Assembly: GCF_018760365.1 (NCBI RefSeq)
Contig: NZ_JAHIAB010000015.1
Span: 1 to 64,000 of the forward strand
Reading direction: 5' to 3'
Source: Pseudooceanicola endophyticus
GTDB lineage: Bacteria > Pseudomonadota > Alphaproteobacteria > Rhodobacterales > Rhodobacteraceae
DNA: 64,000 bases
Made by a program: the position numbers and the translations under genes. The notes under the pieces are model-generated. The model made no database searches. It was given only the letters and a program-made list of their open reading frames with translations, and was not told where the DNA came from. Of the stretch, positions 44,070 to 53,941 are shown in pieces. The first letter of the stretch is position 1; every line of letters begins with the position of its first letter.

Positions 44070-44083
44070 TTGATCTGCGTCAA
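44070..44083 (+). promoter_or_regulatory. FnrL box between fnrL and hemN
   Basis: TTGATCTGCGTCAA matches TTGAT-N4-ATCAA at nine of ten positions. At -41.5 for hemN it puts the start at about 44118, one base before the hemN ATG, with TAAAAG (44105-44110) as a possible -10. It could also affect fnrL. Confidence 0.8.
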
Positions 44084-44118
44084 GGCACGCACCGCCAGTT
44101 GGACTAAAAGCTAGTCCC

Positions 44119-45474
44119 ATGGTCAACAAAACGCAACTCGCCCGCCTGGGACTGTTTGACGCGAAAGTGCCGCGTTACACCAGCTACCCCACGGCCCCCC
44201 ATTTTTCCGACTCCGTCGGAGCGGACCGCCATGCCGCTTGGATCGAGGCGATCCCCGCCGGCAGCGCGATCTCGCTGTATGTGCATGTGCCGTTCTGCCG
44301 GCGGCTGTGCTGGTTCTGTGCCTGCCGCACGCAGGGGACACAGACCATGTCGCCGGTCGAAGCCTATCTTGAAACCCTGCTGGAAGAGCTGGACCTGCTG
44401 GCCCGCCACCTGCCCGAAGGCGTGCGCCTGTCGCGTCTGCACTGGGGCGGCGGCACGCCCACCCTGCTGACGGCGCCGATGATGGAGACCCTCGCCGGGC
44501 GCATCGCCGAGGTCGTGCCCTTCGCCGATTCCGCCGAGTTCTCGGTCGAGATCGACCCCAACGAGGTCGACGAGGCCCGCATGAAGGCCCTCGCGGCCGC
44601 GGGCATGAACCGCGCCTCGATCGGCGTGCAGGACTTCGACCCCGCCATCCAGACCTGCATCGGTCGCGAACAGGGTTACGAGGTCACCCGCAGCGTCGCC
44701 GAGGGGCTGCGCGCCCATGGCATCCACAGCCTGAACGCCGATATCCTCTACGGCCTGCCCTACCAGACCCCGGCCAAGATCACCGACAGCGTCCAGAAGC
44801 TGCTGTCGCTGGCGCCCGACCGGGTGGCGCTCTACGGCTATGCCCATGTGCCCTGGATGGCCCGGCGCCAGTCCATGCTGCCCTCGGACGCCCTGCCCAC
44901 CCCGACCGAGCGCCTCGATCTCTTCGAGACCGCCCGCAAGCTCTTCCTGTGGGACAATTACGCCGAGATCGGCATCGACCACTTCGCCCTGCCGGGTGAT
45001 GGCCTGGCCACGGCCCAGAAGGCAGGCCAGCTGCGGCGCAACTTCCAGGGCTATACCGATGACCAGGCCGACGTGCTGATCGGTCTCGGCGCCTCCTCGA
45101 TCTCGCGCTTCCCGCAGGGCTACACCCAGAACGCCCCGGCCACCTCGGCCCATACGGCGGCAATCCGCGATCAGCGCTTCTCGACCACGCGCGGCCATGT
45201 CTTCCGGGACGAGGACCGGATGCGCGCCCGCATCATCGAGGCCCTGATGTGCGACTTCCGCGTTTCCGAAGCGGAAATCTCCGAGCGTTTCCAACGCGCC
45301 CGCAGCGAAGTCCACGCCCTCTTCACAGAGGCCGCCGCCGGCTTCGAGGACCTGCTGCGCCTTACGGAGGAAGGCCTCTTCATCCCCGAGGATGCCCGCC
45401 CGCTGACCCGGATGATCGCCCGCTGCTTCGACAGCTACGACGCCAGCCGCGCCCGCCATTCCTCGGCCATCTGA
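44119..45474 (+). CDS. hemN: Oxygen-independent coproporphyrinogen III oxidase
   Basis: Radical-SAM enzyme of 451 residues that makes protoporphyrinogen IX without oxygen. The cluster motif is C60-RRL-C64-WF-C67-A-C69 (the CxxxCxxC plus the HemN-specific fourth Cys), after YVHVPF; GGGTPTLL near 113 and DILYGLPYQT near 212 bind SAM and substrate. Full length, and the fourth Cys separates it from HemW. No Shine-Dalgarno precedes the ATG, and the FnrL box geometry predicts a transcript starting at the ATG. Paired with fnrL as in Rhodobacter, where it is also called hemZ. Confidence 0.96.
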   Translation: MVNKTQLARLGLFDAKVPRYTSYPTAPHFSDSVGADRHAAWIEAIPAGSAISLYVHVPFCRRLCWFCACRTQGTQTMSPVEAYLETLLEELDLLARHLPEGVRLSRLHWGGGTPTLLTAPMMETLAGRIAEVVPFADSAEFSVEIDPNEVDEARMKALAAAGMNRASIGVQDFDPAIQTCIGREQGYEVTRSVAEGLRAHGIHSLNADILYGLPYQTPAKITDSVQKLLSLAPDRVALYGYAHVPWMARRQSMLPSDALPTPTERLDLFETARKLFLWDNYAEIGIDHFALPGDGLATAQKAGQLRRNFQGYTDDQADVLIGLGASSISRFPQGYTQNAPATSAHTAAIRDQRFSTTRGHVFRDEDRMRARIIEALMCDFRVSEAEISERFQRARSEVHALFTEAAAGFEDLLRLTEEGLFIPEDARPLTRMIARCFDSYDASRARHSSAI

Positions 45475-45489
45475 CGCGACCTGGCTCTC

Positions 45490-45606
45490 TCATCTGGCCG
45501 GAAATATCCCGGGGGAGCAGGCCCTGGCCTGCGGGGGCAGCGCCCCCTGCCCCGGCCTCTGCACCAACGGAGGCCGGGGTATTTGCATATTTTTGGAAAG
45601 ATGAAA
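45490..45606. repeat. Intergenic repeat, copy 7
   Basis: Starts with TCATCTGGCCGGAAATATCC, then CAGGCC-ct-GGCCTG and GGGGGC-agc-GCCCCC. A third palindrome (CCGGCCTC with GGAGGCCGG) and GTATTTGCATATTTTTGG end it. It fills the gap between the convergent hemN and the ABC ATPase genes. Confidence 0.8.
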
Positions 45607-45615
45607 GCCCGGGGC

Positions 45616-47472
45616 TCAGTGTTCCATCGCGGCGGCGAAAAGCTGGCGGGTGTAATCGGCCTGCGGCGCATCGAAGACCTGGGCGGCGGGGCCGCTTTCG
45701 ATCACGTCGCCGTGGCGCATCACCATGACCCGGTGCGACATCGCGCGCACCACCTTCAGGTCATGGCTGATGAACAGGTAGGCCAGGCCATATTTCTCCT
45801 GCAGGCGGCGCAGCAGGTCGACGATCTGCACCTGCACCGTCATGTCGAGCGCCGAGGTCGGCTCGTCCAGCACCACCAGCTTGGGGCGCAGGATCATGGC
45901 ACGGGCGATGGCGATCCGCTGGCGCTGCCCGCCCGAGAATTCATGCGGGTAGCGGTGCATGGCGGCGGGGTCCAGGCCCACCTCGCGCATCACCTCGGCC
46001 ACCAGTTCGCGCGGCTTGCGCCCGTCGCCGGTCTTGTGGACCGAAAGCCCCTCGGCGATGATCTGTTCGCAGGTCATCCGCGGCGAGAGCGAGCCGAACG
46101 GGTCCTGGAAGACGATCTGCATATCCTTCCTCAGGCGGCGCAGCTCCTTCACCGACCAGGCGCGGATGTCGTGGCCGTCAAAGCGCATCGCCCCTTCCGA
46201 GCCGATCAGCCGCATCAGCGCCAGCGCCAGCGTCGTCTTGCCCGAGCCCGACTCGCCGACGATCCCCAGGGTTTCCCCGGCGCGGACCGAGATCGTGGTG
46301 TCGTTCACGGCTTTCACATGGCCCACCACCTTCTTCATCAGCCCCGCCTTGATCGGGAACCAGACCTTCAGGTGCTCGGCCTCCAGCAGCGCCGGCGCGT
46401 CGCCCGCCGGGGCGCGCGGCACGCCCGCAGCCGAGGCCGAGAGCAGCTTTTTCGTGTAGTCATGCTGCGGATTGGCAAAGATATCGGCAGTGGGGCCGGT
46501 CTCGACGATCTCGCCGTCCTTCATCACGTAGACCCGGTCCGCGATACGGCGCACGATGGCCAGGTCATGGGTGATGAACAGCATCGAAAGCTGCGTGCTC
46601 TGCTTCAGCTCTGCCATCAGATCGAGGATCTGCGCCTGGATCGTCACGTCGAGCGCGGTCGTGGGCTCGTCCGCGATCAGCAGGCCGGGGCGGTTCGCCA
46701 GTGCCATGGCGATCATCACCCGCTGGCGCTGGCCGCCCGAAAGCTCGTGCGGATAGGCGGTCAGGCGGCTTTCCGCGTCGCGGATGCCGACCTGCTCCAG
46801 CAGCTCCAGAGAACGCGCGCGGGTTTCCGAGAACATGATCCAGTCGCGCAGCCGCCCGGCCAGGGCCATTTTGCCCAGCCACAGCACCAGCGTCAGCCCG
46901 ACCGCGATGGCCAGCGCGATCGCCACGCGCTCCGAGGCCTCGACCCCGAAGGCGGGCAGGAAGGAAAGGCTGGGCACCTTGGGCGCGGTGGCGATGAAGG
47001 CGCCATAGGCCCCGATGAAGGCGAAGAAGACCGCGATGAAGATCAGGAAGGGCCGGGCGTTGAAGTTCATCCAGGCCTCGAGCAGCCGCTTGCCCTTGCC
47101 CCGCCCCTTCAGCCCCTGGTGCAGGGTCATCGACTCCGCCAGCTGCTTCTCGATCGTGTGCAGCGGGTTGAGCGAGGTCATCGGCTCCTGGAAAATGAAG
47201 GAGATGTCGTTGCCGCGCACCTGGCGCAGCGCCTCGGGACCGGCGCCGATCATCTCTTTCCCGTCGAACTTCACCGAGCCCGAGACCTGCGCGTTCTCGC
47301 CCAGCAGCGAGACGGTCGAGAGCGCCGAGACGGATTTGCCCGAGCCGGATTCCCCCACCAGCGCCACGGTTTCGCCCTTCTCCACGTGGAAGCTGACGCC
47401 GTGCACGGCCTCGATCAGCTGCCCGTCCTGCCGGAAGGAGACGCGCAGGTCCCTGACGTCGAGAATGCTCAT
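45616..47472 (-). CDS. yejF: YejF-type double ATP-binding ABC protein with a membrane-helix insertion
   Basis: ABC ATPase of 618 residues with two nucleotide-binding domains, driving a peptide/microcin-type importer. Domain 1: Walker A GESGSGKS (40-47), Q-loop Gln95, signature LSGGQ (244-248), Walker B LLIADEP (264-270). Domain 2: Walker A GESGSGKT (406-413), Gln456, FSGGQ (512-516), LVVLDEP (532-538). In domain 1 the Q-loop to signature distance is 150 residues against 57 in domain 2. The extra part, about 123-215, holds two strongly hydrophobic stretches (141-162 and 183-204) that look like membrane helices joined by a short polar loop. All catalytic motifs are intact and the reading frame is continuous. 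Start overlaps the yejE stop (ATGA). Confidence 0.92.
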   Translation of the reverse strand: MSILDVRDLRVSFRQDGQLIEAVHGVSFHVEKGETVALVGESGSGKSVSALSTVSLLGENAQVSGSVKFDGKEMIGAGPEALRQVRGNDISFIFQEPMTSLNPLHTIEKQLAESMTLHQGLKGRGKGKRLLEAWMNFNARPFLIFIAVFFAFIGAYGAFIATAPKVPSLSFLPAFGVEASERVAIALAIAVGLTLVLWLGKMALAGRLRDWIMFSETRARSLELLEQVGIRDAESRLTAYPHELSGGQRQRVMIAMALANRPGLLIADEPTTALDVTIQAQILDLMAELKQSTQLSMLFITHDLAIVRRIADRVYVMKDGEIVETGPTADIFANPQHDYTKKLLSASAAGVPRAPAGDAPALLEAEHLKVWFPIKAGLMKKVVGHVKAVNDTTISVRAGETLGIVGESGSGKTTLALALMRLIGSEGAMRFDGHDIRAWSVKELRRLRKDMQIVFQDPFGSLSPRMTCEQIIAEGLSVHKTGDGRKPRELVAEVMREVGLDPAAMHRYPHEFSGGQRQRIAIARAMILRPKLVVLDEPTSALDMTVQVQIVDLLRRLQEKYGLAYLFISHDLKVVRAMSHRVMVMRHGDVIESGPAAQVFDAPQADYTRQLFAAAMEH

Positions 47473-48614
47473 TGGAAGGTCTTCCTGGGGTCGAAGGCAT
47501 CGCGCACGCCTTCGAAGATGAAGACGAGAAGCGACAGCATCAGGGCAAATACGGTGAAGGCGGTGAAGCCCAGCCAGGGGGCCTGGAGGTTCTGCTTGGC
47601 CTGCAGCGTCAGCTCTCCCAGCGAGGGGGCGGAGCTGGGCAGGCCGAAGCCCAGGAAGTCGAGGCTGGCCAGGGTCGAGATCGCGCCCGTGACGATGAAG
47701 GGCATCATGGTCAGCGTCGCCACCATGGCGTTGGGCAGCATGTGGCGGAACATGATGGTGACGTTCGACACCCCCAAAGCCTTGGCCGCGCGGACATATT
47801 CCAGGTTCCGGGCGCGCAGGAACTCGGCCCGCACGACGCCCACGAGGGCCATCCAGCCGAACAGCACGGTCAGCACCACCAGCAGCCAGAAGCTGCGCCC
47901 CAGGATCGCGAAGAGGATGATGATGATGTAGAGCGAGGGGGTCGAGGACCAGATCTCGATGAAGCGCTGGAAGAACAGGTCGGTCTTGCCGCCGAAATAG
48001 CCCTGCACCGCGCCCGCCACGATCCCGATGGCCGAGGAGGCCACAGTTACGATCAGCGTGAACAGGATCGACAGGCGGAAGCCGTAGATCACCCGCGCCA
48101 GCACATCGCGCTTGGTGTCATCGGTGCCCAGCAGGTTCTGCCCGCTGGGCGGCAGGGGCGCGGCACCCGGGCGGTCCACCGGCGTATCGTAGGAATAGGG
48201 GATCGGCGGCCAGATCGCCCAGCCCTTGTCGATCTTCTTGCCGTCGACCTCTCCGGTCTTGGACTGGGCCATGATGCCCTCGGGGTCGTCGAAACAGGCG
48301 TCCAGACCGCCGCTGGCGATCAGGCATTTCACCTCCGGATCGGAATAGACGGCCTCGGTCTGGAAGTCGCCGCCAAAGGCGGTCTCCGGGTAGAACTTGA
48401 AAATCGGCATGTAGTAGTGGCCGCGGTAGTTCACCAGGATCGGCTTGTCGTTGGCGATGAACTCCGCGAACAGCGAGGCCACGAACAGCACCATGAAGAC
48501 CACGAAGGACCAGAAGGCCCTGCGATTGCGGCGGAAATTGCGCCAGCGCCGCTTGTTCAGCGGGCTGAGCCAGCTTTTCTGGGCGGGGGCGGCGGGCAGG
48601 TCCAGCGATGCCAT
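47469..48614 (-). CDS. yejE: Peptide ABC transporter permease YejE
   Basis: Inner-membrane permease of 381 residues. An N-terminal OppC-type start ([21 protein letters not shown]) is followed by a large periplasmic loop (about 55-165) with a cysteine pair, then five helices. The EAA loop [22 protein letters not shown] (near residue 278) contacts the ATPase. The long loop is typical of YejE rather than DppC. Co-operonic with yejA, yejB and yejF. Confidence 0.94.
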   Translation of the reverse strand: MASLDLPAAPAQKSWLSPLNKRRWRNFRRNRRAFWSFVVFMVLFVASLFAEFIANDKPILVNYRGHYYMPIFKFYPETAFGGDFQTEAVYSDPEVKCLIASGGLDACFDDPEGIMAQSKTGEVDGKKIDKGWAIWPPIPYSYDTPVDRPGAAPLPPSGQNLLGTDDTKRDVLARVIYGFRLSILFTLIVTVASSAIGIVAGAVQGYFGGKTDLFFQRFIEIWSSTPSLYIIIILFAILGRSFWLLVVLTVLFGWMALVGVVRAEFLRARNLEYVRAAKALGVSNVTIMFRHMLPNAMVATLTMMPFIVTGAISTLASLDFLGFGLPSSAPSLGELTLQAKQNLQAPWLGFTAFTVFALMLSLLVFIFEGVRDAFDPRKTFQ

Positions 48615-48617
48615 GGA

Positions 48618-49703
48618 TCAGCCCTCCCGGCTTTCGAAGTCGATGCGGGGATCGACGAAGACATACATCAGGTCCGACAGGATGCCGACCACGAGGCCCA
48701 GCAGGCCGAAGATGAAAAGCGTGCCGAAGATCACCGGGTAATCGCGTGCCACAGCCGCCTCGAAGCCAAGCCGGCCCAGGCCATCAAGCGAGAAGATGGT
48801 TTCGATGATCAGCGAGCCCGAGAAGAAGACGCTGATGAAGACCCCCGGGAAGCCCGCGATGACGATCAGCATGGCGTTGCGGAAGACGTGGCCGTACAGC
48901 ACCTTGCGTTCCGACTGGCCCTTGGCGCGGGCGGTCATGACGTAGTGCTTCTTGATCTCGTCCAGGAAGGAGTTCTTGGTCAGCAGCGTGAGCGTCGCGA
49001 AGGCCGAAATCGTCGAGGCCAGCACCGGCAGCGCGATGTGCCAGAGATAGTCGAAGATCTTCTGATACCAGGACAACTGCGCGAAGTTGTCGGAGGTGAG
49101 CCCGCGTAACGGGAACCACTGGAAGTAGCTGCCCCCCGCGAAGACCACCAGCAGCAGGATCGCGAACAGGAAGCCCGGGATCGCATAGGCCACGATGATC
49201 AGACCCGAGGTCCAGCTGTCGAAGCTGGAGCCGTCCTTGACCGCCTTGCGGATGCCCAGCGGGATCGACACCAGATAGGCGATCAGCGTCGACCACAGGC
49301 CCAGCGTGATCGAGACCGGCATCTTTTCCTTCACCAGATCGATCACCGAGACGGAGCGGAAGTAGCTGTCGCCGAAATCGAGGCGGCAGTAGTTCCACAG
49401 CATCAGCCCGAAGCGTTCCAGCGGCGGCTTGTCGAAGCCGAATTCCTTTTCCAGCTTGTCGATGAACTCGGGCGGCAGGCCACGCGCACCGGCGTAATTG
49501 TCCCCCGAGGCCCGCCCGGCATCCATGGCGTCGCCGCCCCCGCCGGTGAAGCCCGCCGTCACGTCCCCCTGCCCCTGCACCTGAGCGATGATCTGTTCGA
49601 TCGGGCCGCCGGGCACGAACTGGGTCAGGGTGAAGTTGATGATCATGATGCCCAGCAGCGTCGGCAGGACCAACGCCAGGCGTCTCAGAATATAGGCGCC
49701 CAT
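48618..49703 (-). CDS. yejB: Peptide ABC transporter permease YejB
   Basis: Inner-membrane permease of 361 residues of the OppB/DppB class. It starts with the family sequence [22 protein letters not shown] periplasmic loop of about 100 residues follows (25-130; glycine-rich in the middle), then five helices and the EAA loop [23 protein letters not shown] near 260. Forms the channel with YejE. Three bases separate it from yejE and three from yejA. Confidence 0.94.
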   Translation of the reverse strand: MGAYILRRLALVLPTLLGIMIINFTLTQFVPGGPIEQIIAQVQGQGDVTAGFTGGGGDAMDAGRASGDNYAGARGLPPEFIDKLEKEFGFDKPPLERFGLMLWNYCRLDFGDSYFRSVSVIDLVKEKMPVSITLGLWSTLIAYLVSIPLGIRKAVKDGSSFDSWTSGLIIVAYAIPGFLFAILLLVVFAGGSYFQWFPLRGLTSDNFAQLSWYQKIFDYLWHIALPVLASTISAFATLTLLTKNSFLDEIKKHYVMTARAKGQSERKVLYGHVFRNAMLIVIAGFPGVFISVFFSGSLIIETIFSLDGLGRLGFEAAVARDYPVIFGTLFIFGLLGLVVGILSDLMYVFVDPRIDFESREG

Positions 49704-49706
49704 CGG

Positions 49707-51647
49707 TTAACGCAGTGCCCCCGCGGCCTTCAGCGCGTCGGCCTTGTCCTTCTCGTACCACCAGAAATCCAGGTAGCCCATGTCGTAGGGCGGGATGTCG
49801 GGATGGCCGTACATGTCGAAATGCGCCACCCAGTAGCCCGCCTTGTACCAGGTCGGGACCATGATGAATTCATATTGCAGCGCCCGGTCCAGCACCGAGA
49901 GGGAGGCATTCTCCATCTCCTGGCTGTCGGTGTGCAGCGAGGCCTCGATGATGCTGTCGACCAGCTTGCTCTTCAGGCCGGCGGGGTTGAACACCGAGAT
50001 GTCGGCATCTTCCGAGCCGTACATCTGCATCAGCCCGGTGCCGGTATCGAGGCCCGACTGGTAGCCGTCGTAGATCATGTCGTAGTCGCGGTTGCGGCGC
50101 AGGTTGGTGTACTGGCTGGGATCGGCCTTGCTGAAATCGGGCCGGATGCCGATCTGCTTGAGGTTCACCGCGTAGTTGTCGAGGATCGGCTCCAGCGAGG
50201 AGGCCGAGGCAGAGTTGACCGGGAAGGTGATCGACAGGACCTCTCCCTTGTCATTGCGCCGGATGCCGTCGTCACCGACCTTCCAGCCGGCCTCATCCAG
50301 CAGCTTCATCGCCGCGCGCATGTTCTTGCGATCGCCCAGGCGGTCGGGGCTGGAGGTGTGAACCGGCACCGGGGCCTCGGTCTTCAGCACCTCGGGCACC
50401 ACGTCGCCAAGCGCGTTCATGAAGTCCAGCTCATCGCCCTGGGGCACGCCCTTGGCCTGCAGCGGCGTGTCCTGGAAATAGCTCTGGCGGTGCTGGAACA
50501 GGCCGTATTGCAGGCTCTGGTTGGTCCATTCGAAGTTGTAGGCCAGGGCAATCGCCTGGCGGACCTTCTTGTCGGCGAATTTCGCGCGGCCCAGGTTGAA
50601 GACAAAGCCCGCATTGCTGGGCGGATTGCCGTCGGGCAGGTCCTCTTTCACCACATGGCCCGCCTGCACGGCGGGGAAATCGTACTGCGTCGCCCATTGG
50701 CGAGAGCTGCTTTCCTGCCGGAAGGTGTATTCGCCGGCCTTGAAGGCCTCGAAGGCGGCGGATTCATCGCCGAAATATTCCACCCGGATGGTGTCGAAGT
50801 TCCAGCGCCCCACGTTCACCGGCAGCCCGTTGCCCCAGTAGTCGCGGTTGCGCTTGTACAGGATGCGACGATTCACCTGGTAACTGTCGAGCATGTAGGG
50901 CCCGGTGCCCGGCGGCACGTCGAAGCGGCTTTCGTCCAGCCGCGCGCCGGTCTTGTCGAACCAGGCCTTGCTGAACACCGGGGTCGAGCCCACCTGGCTG
51001 ATCAGCGACCGCCGGGAAATCCCGGTGGCGAAGGTGAACTTCACCGTATGCTCGTCCACCGCCTCGGCGCTCAGGACACGCTTCTTCACCGCCGAGGAAT
51101 AGCTGGGCAGGCCCTGCTCGATGAACAGGTTGTGGGTGAAGACCACGTCGGCGGCGGTCATCGGCGTGCCGTCCGAGAAGGTGATGCCCTGCCGCAGGTG
51201 GAAGATCACCCAGGTCTTGCCCTTGTCGTATTCCAGACTTTCCGCCAGCAGCCCGTAGGAGCCGTGGTAATCATCCGCGCACTGCACCAGCAGGCTTTCG
51301 TACATCATGCTGGCCAGCGCACCCGCCCGGCCCTTCACGGTGTAGGGGTTCATGCTGTCGAAGGTGCCCGAGGACTGGATCGAGATCTCTCCGCCCTGCG
51401 GGGCCTCGGGGTTCACGAAGTCGAAATGCGCGTAGTCGGCGGGGTATTTCAGATCCCCGAAGAAGGAATAGCCGTGGCTCTTGATCACCGTGTCGCTGTC
51501 AGCCGCCGCCTCCTGGGCATGGACCCCGGCCGCCGAGAGCGCCAGCACCGAGGCCGACATGGAGGCCATGGCCAGAAGCGAGCGGCGGGACATCACCGGC
51601 CCGGAGCCGGGGAACCGCGAAGCGGTGCGAAACGGGGGACGATGCAT
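49707..51647 (-). CDS. yejA: Peptide-binding protein YejA of an ABC importer
   Basis: Periplasmic solute-binding protein (SBP family 5) of 646 residues. The N-terminus carries MSRRSLLAM followed by a hydrophobic stretch and VHAQEA, a twin-arginine-like or Sec signal. The family-5 pattern is clear: FDSMNPYTVKG, WVIFHLRQGITFSDGTPMTAADVVFT, and FNLGRAKFADKKVRQAIALA. YejA-type proteins bind oligopeptides and are exploited by peptide antibiotics in other bacteria. ATG 51647 follows AGGAG; an internal Met 18 residues later is possible. First gene of yejABEF. Confidence 0.94.
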   Translation of the reverse strand: MHRPPFRTASRFPGSGPVMSRRSLLAMASMSASVLALSAAGVHAQEAAADSDTVIKSHGYSFFGDLKYPADYAHFDFVNPEAPQGGEISIQSSGTFDSMNPYTVKGRAGALASMMYESLLVQCADDYHGSYGLLAESLEYDKGKTWVIFHLRQGITFSDGTPMTAADVVFTHNLFIEQGLPSYSSAVKKRVLSAEAVDEHTVKFTFATGISRRSLISQVGSTPVFSKAWFDKTGARLDESRFDVPPGTGPYMLDSYQVNRRILYKRNRDYWGNGLPVNVGRWNFDTIRVEYFGDESAAFEAFKAGEYTFRQESSSRQWATQYDFPAVQAGHVVKEDLPDGNPPSNAGFVFNLGRAKFADKKVRQAIALAYNFEWTNQSLQYGLFQHRQSYFQDTPLQAKGVPQGDELDFMNALGDVVPEVLKTEAPVPVHTSSPDRLGDRKNMRAAMKLLDEAGWKVGDDGIRRNDKGEVLSITFPVNSASASSLEPILDNYAVNLKQIGIRPDFSKADPSQYTNLRRNRDYDMIYDGYQSGLDTGTGLMQMYGSEDADISVFNPAGLKSKLVDSIIEASLHTDSQEMENASLSVLDRALQYEFIMVPTWYKAGYWVAHFDMYGHPDIPPYDMGYLDFWWYEKDKADALKAAGALR

Positions 51648-51801
51648 GCGGGGCTCCTCGGCAGTCCTTCTGAACAGGCCGGTCGAAACCGGCCCGGGGG
51701 ACGCAGCCTGCTGCTCCCCCGGTTGCAATTAGGCTAATGTCGGCGCTCGGCCATGTTCAAGTTGAGATTACGTGAACCCCTCGTCATCCCCCCTGCACGA
51801 C

Positions 51802-51834
51802 AAAGAAAAAGGCCGCCGGCTTCCGCCGACGACC
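51802..51834 (-). terminator. Terminator after the cytochrome c gene
   Basis: On the minus strand GGTCGTCGGC-GGAA-GCCGGCGGCC forms a 10-bp stem with two G-U pairs and a GNRA tetraloop, followed by TTTTTCTTTG. It separates cytochrome c from yejA. Confidence 0.8.
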
Positions 51835-51901
51835 CTGCGTTGTCCGCATGTTCCCGCCGATCGCGCGGCCGGGCCTGCTGCCGGGGGCGCGCCACGGGCC
51901 C

Positions 51902-52414
51902 TTACTGTGACAGGCTTTGCAGGTAGGCGATGACGTTGGCGCGGTCCTCGGCCTTCTTCAGGCCGGCGAAGGTCATCTTGGTGCCCGGCGCCGCTTCCTT
52001 CGGATTGGTCAGGAAGGTGTTGAGGTGCTCGGGGGTCCAGGTGTCGAACTTGGCCTCCAGCGCGCCGGAGTAATTGAACCCCTCGGCGGTATCCACCGCG
52101 CGCCCCACGACGCCGTCCAGATGCGGGCCGGTGGCATTGTTGCCGTCGACCTTGTGGCAGGCCTTGCACTTGGAAAACACCTTCTCGCCCTTGGCGGCAT
52201 CGGCGCTGGCCAGCATGTCCTCGAAGCTGGGTTCGGGCGCATCGCTGGTGGCCGCGCCGCTGTCGGCGGTCTGGATCAGGTAGCCCTGCGTCCCCTCGCC
52301 ATGCCCCGAGCCGGTGGCGTAGATTTGTCCTGCCGCGAAATTCCCCAGCAGGAAAACCAGCAGCGTGCCGCAGAAGCCGCCCACGATCTTGGTGAAGGTC
52401 ATCGTGTCAAACAT
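51902..52414 (-). CDS. Membrane-anchored cytochrome c (CycM/c552-like)
   Basis: Class I cytochrome c of 170 residues. An uncleaved N-terminal helix (about 7-30, IVGGFCGTLLVFLLGNFAAG) anchors it. A flexible linker leads to the heme domain with CKACH near residue 82 and the axial Met in GTKMTFAGLK near 145. Proteins of this layout carry electrons between bc1 and terminal oxidases. Start ATG 52414, before the anchor; upstream frame is unconvincing. Divergent from pheA. Confidence 0.93.
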   Translation of the reverse strand: MFDTMTFTKIVGGFCGTLLVFLLGNFAAGQIYATGSGHGEGTQGYLIQTADSGAATSDAPEPSFEDMLASADAAKGEKVFSKCKACHKVDGNNATGPHLDGVVGRAVDTAEGFNYSGALEAKFDTWTPEHLNTFLTNPKEAAPGTKMTFAGLKKAEDRANVIAYLQSLSQ

Positions 52415-52549
52415 GTGCTTGCGCCCCTCGACGGTTGCTAACGTGTTAGGCGAGTTTCTATCCGCTTCCACTCTCGTGACGCAAGGTGTACTAACCGCGA
52501 CCAAACGCCCACCCGTGAGCCTAAATCTCTTTCAAATGGGACACAATTC

Positions 52550-53407
52550 ATGACTCGTCGCATCGCCTTTCAGGGGGAACCCGGAGCCTATTCCCACCAA
52601 GCCTGCGTTGAGGCGCGACCGGGTTTTGAGCCCCTGCCCTGCCACTCCTTCGAGGACGCCATGCAGGCGGTGCGCGATGGTGTCGCGGAACTGGCCATGC
52701 TGCCGGTCGACAACTCTACCTTCGGGCGAGTCGCCGACATGCACTACCTGCTGCCGGGCTCGGGTCTGCACATCGTCGGCGAGGCCTTCGTGCGCGTCCA
52801 CATCAACCTTCTGGCGCTGCCGGGCACGCAACTTGAGGAGGTGAAATCGGCAACCTCCCACGCCATGCTGCTGGGCCAGTGCCGCGCCTTCCTGAGCGAA
52901 CACGGGATCGAGCGGATCACCGGCTCCGACACCGCAGGCTCCGCGCTGCTGATCTCCCAGCAAAGCGATCGCAGCCGTGCCGCGCTGGCCTCCGAGCTGG
53001 CCGGAGAGGTCTACGGCCTCGACGTGCTGGCCCGCCACATCGAGGACCAGGCCAACAACACCACCCGCTTCCTGGTGATGTCGCGCGACCTCGACACCAC
53101 GCGGCGGGGCGATCACGGCATGATCACCACGCTGATCTTCGAGACCCGCAACATTCCCGCGGCGCTCTACAAGGCGATGGGCGGTTTCGCCACCAATGGC
53201 ATCAACATGACCAAGCTGGAAAGCTACATGGTCGGCGGCAGCTTCGAGGCCTCGCAGTTCTATGTCGATATCGAGGGCCACCCCGAGGACGACAATGTCC
53301 GCCTGGCCCTGGACGAGCTGCGCTACTTCTCGAACCGGATGGAGATCCTGGGCGTCTACCCGGCCGGCGCACGGCGCGGCAATCCCGGCGCCGACAGCGC
53401 GTCCTGA
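52550..53407 (+). CDS. pheA: Prephenate dehydratase
   Basis: Phenylalanine-biosynthesis enzyme of 285 residues converting prephenate to phenylpyruvate. The N-terminus RIAFQGEPGAYSHQA is typical; the catalytic Thr lies in NNTTRFLVMS (near residue 167); an ACT regulatory domain (about 195-275) contains TKLESYMVGGSFEASQFYVD, the ESRP-like phenylalanine-binding region. No chorismate mutase domain, so it is the monofunctional form. Its stop directly abuts the stop of the convergent next gene. Confidence 0.96.
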   Translation: MTRRIAFQGEPGAYSHQACVEARPGFEPLPCHSFEDAMQAVRDGVAELAMLPVDNSTFGRVADMHYLLPGSGLHIVGEAFVRVHINLLALPGTQLEEVKSATSHAMLLGQCRAFLSEHGIERITGSDTAGSALLISQQSDRSRAALASELAGEVYGLDVLARHIEDQANNTTRFLVMSRDLDTTRRGDHGMITTLIFETRNIPAALYKAMGGFATNGINMTKLESYMVGGSFEASQFYVDIEGHPEDDNVRLALDELRYFSNRMEILGVYPAGARRGNPGADSAS

Positions 53408-53902
53408 TCAGCCGGCGCGCGGCGTCCGGCGCCGCGCCGCCTTCCTGTCCCGGTTCAGGTCCAGACCGGTCGCCAGATCCTGAAGCCGCTCCTGCAGGCG
53501 CTTGCGCAGCCGTCCCTTGGCCAGCTTCATCGACTGCACCAGAAGCCGCGCCGCCAGGGTCCTCGGGCGCAACTCGATCTCGACGCGCAGGCGGCAGCGG
53601 CTGGGCGAAAGCGCCGTCAGCTCGGCCAGGCACTGCCCCTCCAGCCCCTCGGTCTGCATCTGCGACAGGAACATTTCGGGCGGCTCGAAGCGGCTCAGTG
53701 TCAGGCGCAGCAGCCGCGCCCGCCCCCGGTAGCGAAACGACACCTCCCAACCCGCGCCCACCTGCGGCGGATCGGCCCCGTCGCTGCGCCGCACCTGGGC
53801 GCCGCGCCGCATCGCCGCGCGTTCAAAGCTGCGAAAGTCGGTGATCCGGGCGAAGGCATCCTCGACCGGGGCGTCGATGTCCTGGCGGGCAACGATCTTC
53901 AT
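53408..53902 (-). CDS. SRPBCC-fold protein, function unknown
   Basis: Protein of 164 residues. The start KIVARQDIDAPVEDAFARITDF is the first strand-helix of START/polyketide-cyclase-like (SRPBCC) domains, and later strands RLTLSRFEPPEMF and RVEIELRPRTLAARLLVQSM fit the fold. The last 30 residues are very basic. Such proteins bind hydrophobic ligands or stress-related partners. It follows nudC by 39 bases on the same strand and may share its transcript. Confidence 0.75.
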   Translation of the reverse strand: MKIVARQDIDAPVEDAFARITDFRSFERAAMRRGAQVRRSDGADPPQVGAGWEVSFRYRGRARLLRLTLSRFEPPEMFLSQMQTEGLEGQCLAELTALSPSRCRLRVEIELRPRTLAARLLVQSMKLAKGRLRKRLQERLQDLATGLDLNRDRKAARRRTPRAG

Positions 53903-53941
53903 GGGCTCTCCTGCGGGGCGCGCGTTGCCCCTAGGAAAACC

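Noticed and set aside
44119-45474. hemN as HemW (heme chaperone)
   Set aside because: It has the fourth cysteine of the HemN motif (CxxxCxxCxC), full HemN length and sits beside fnrL.
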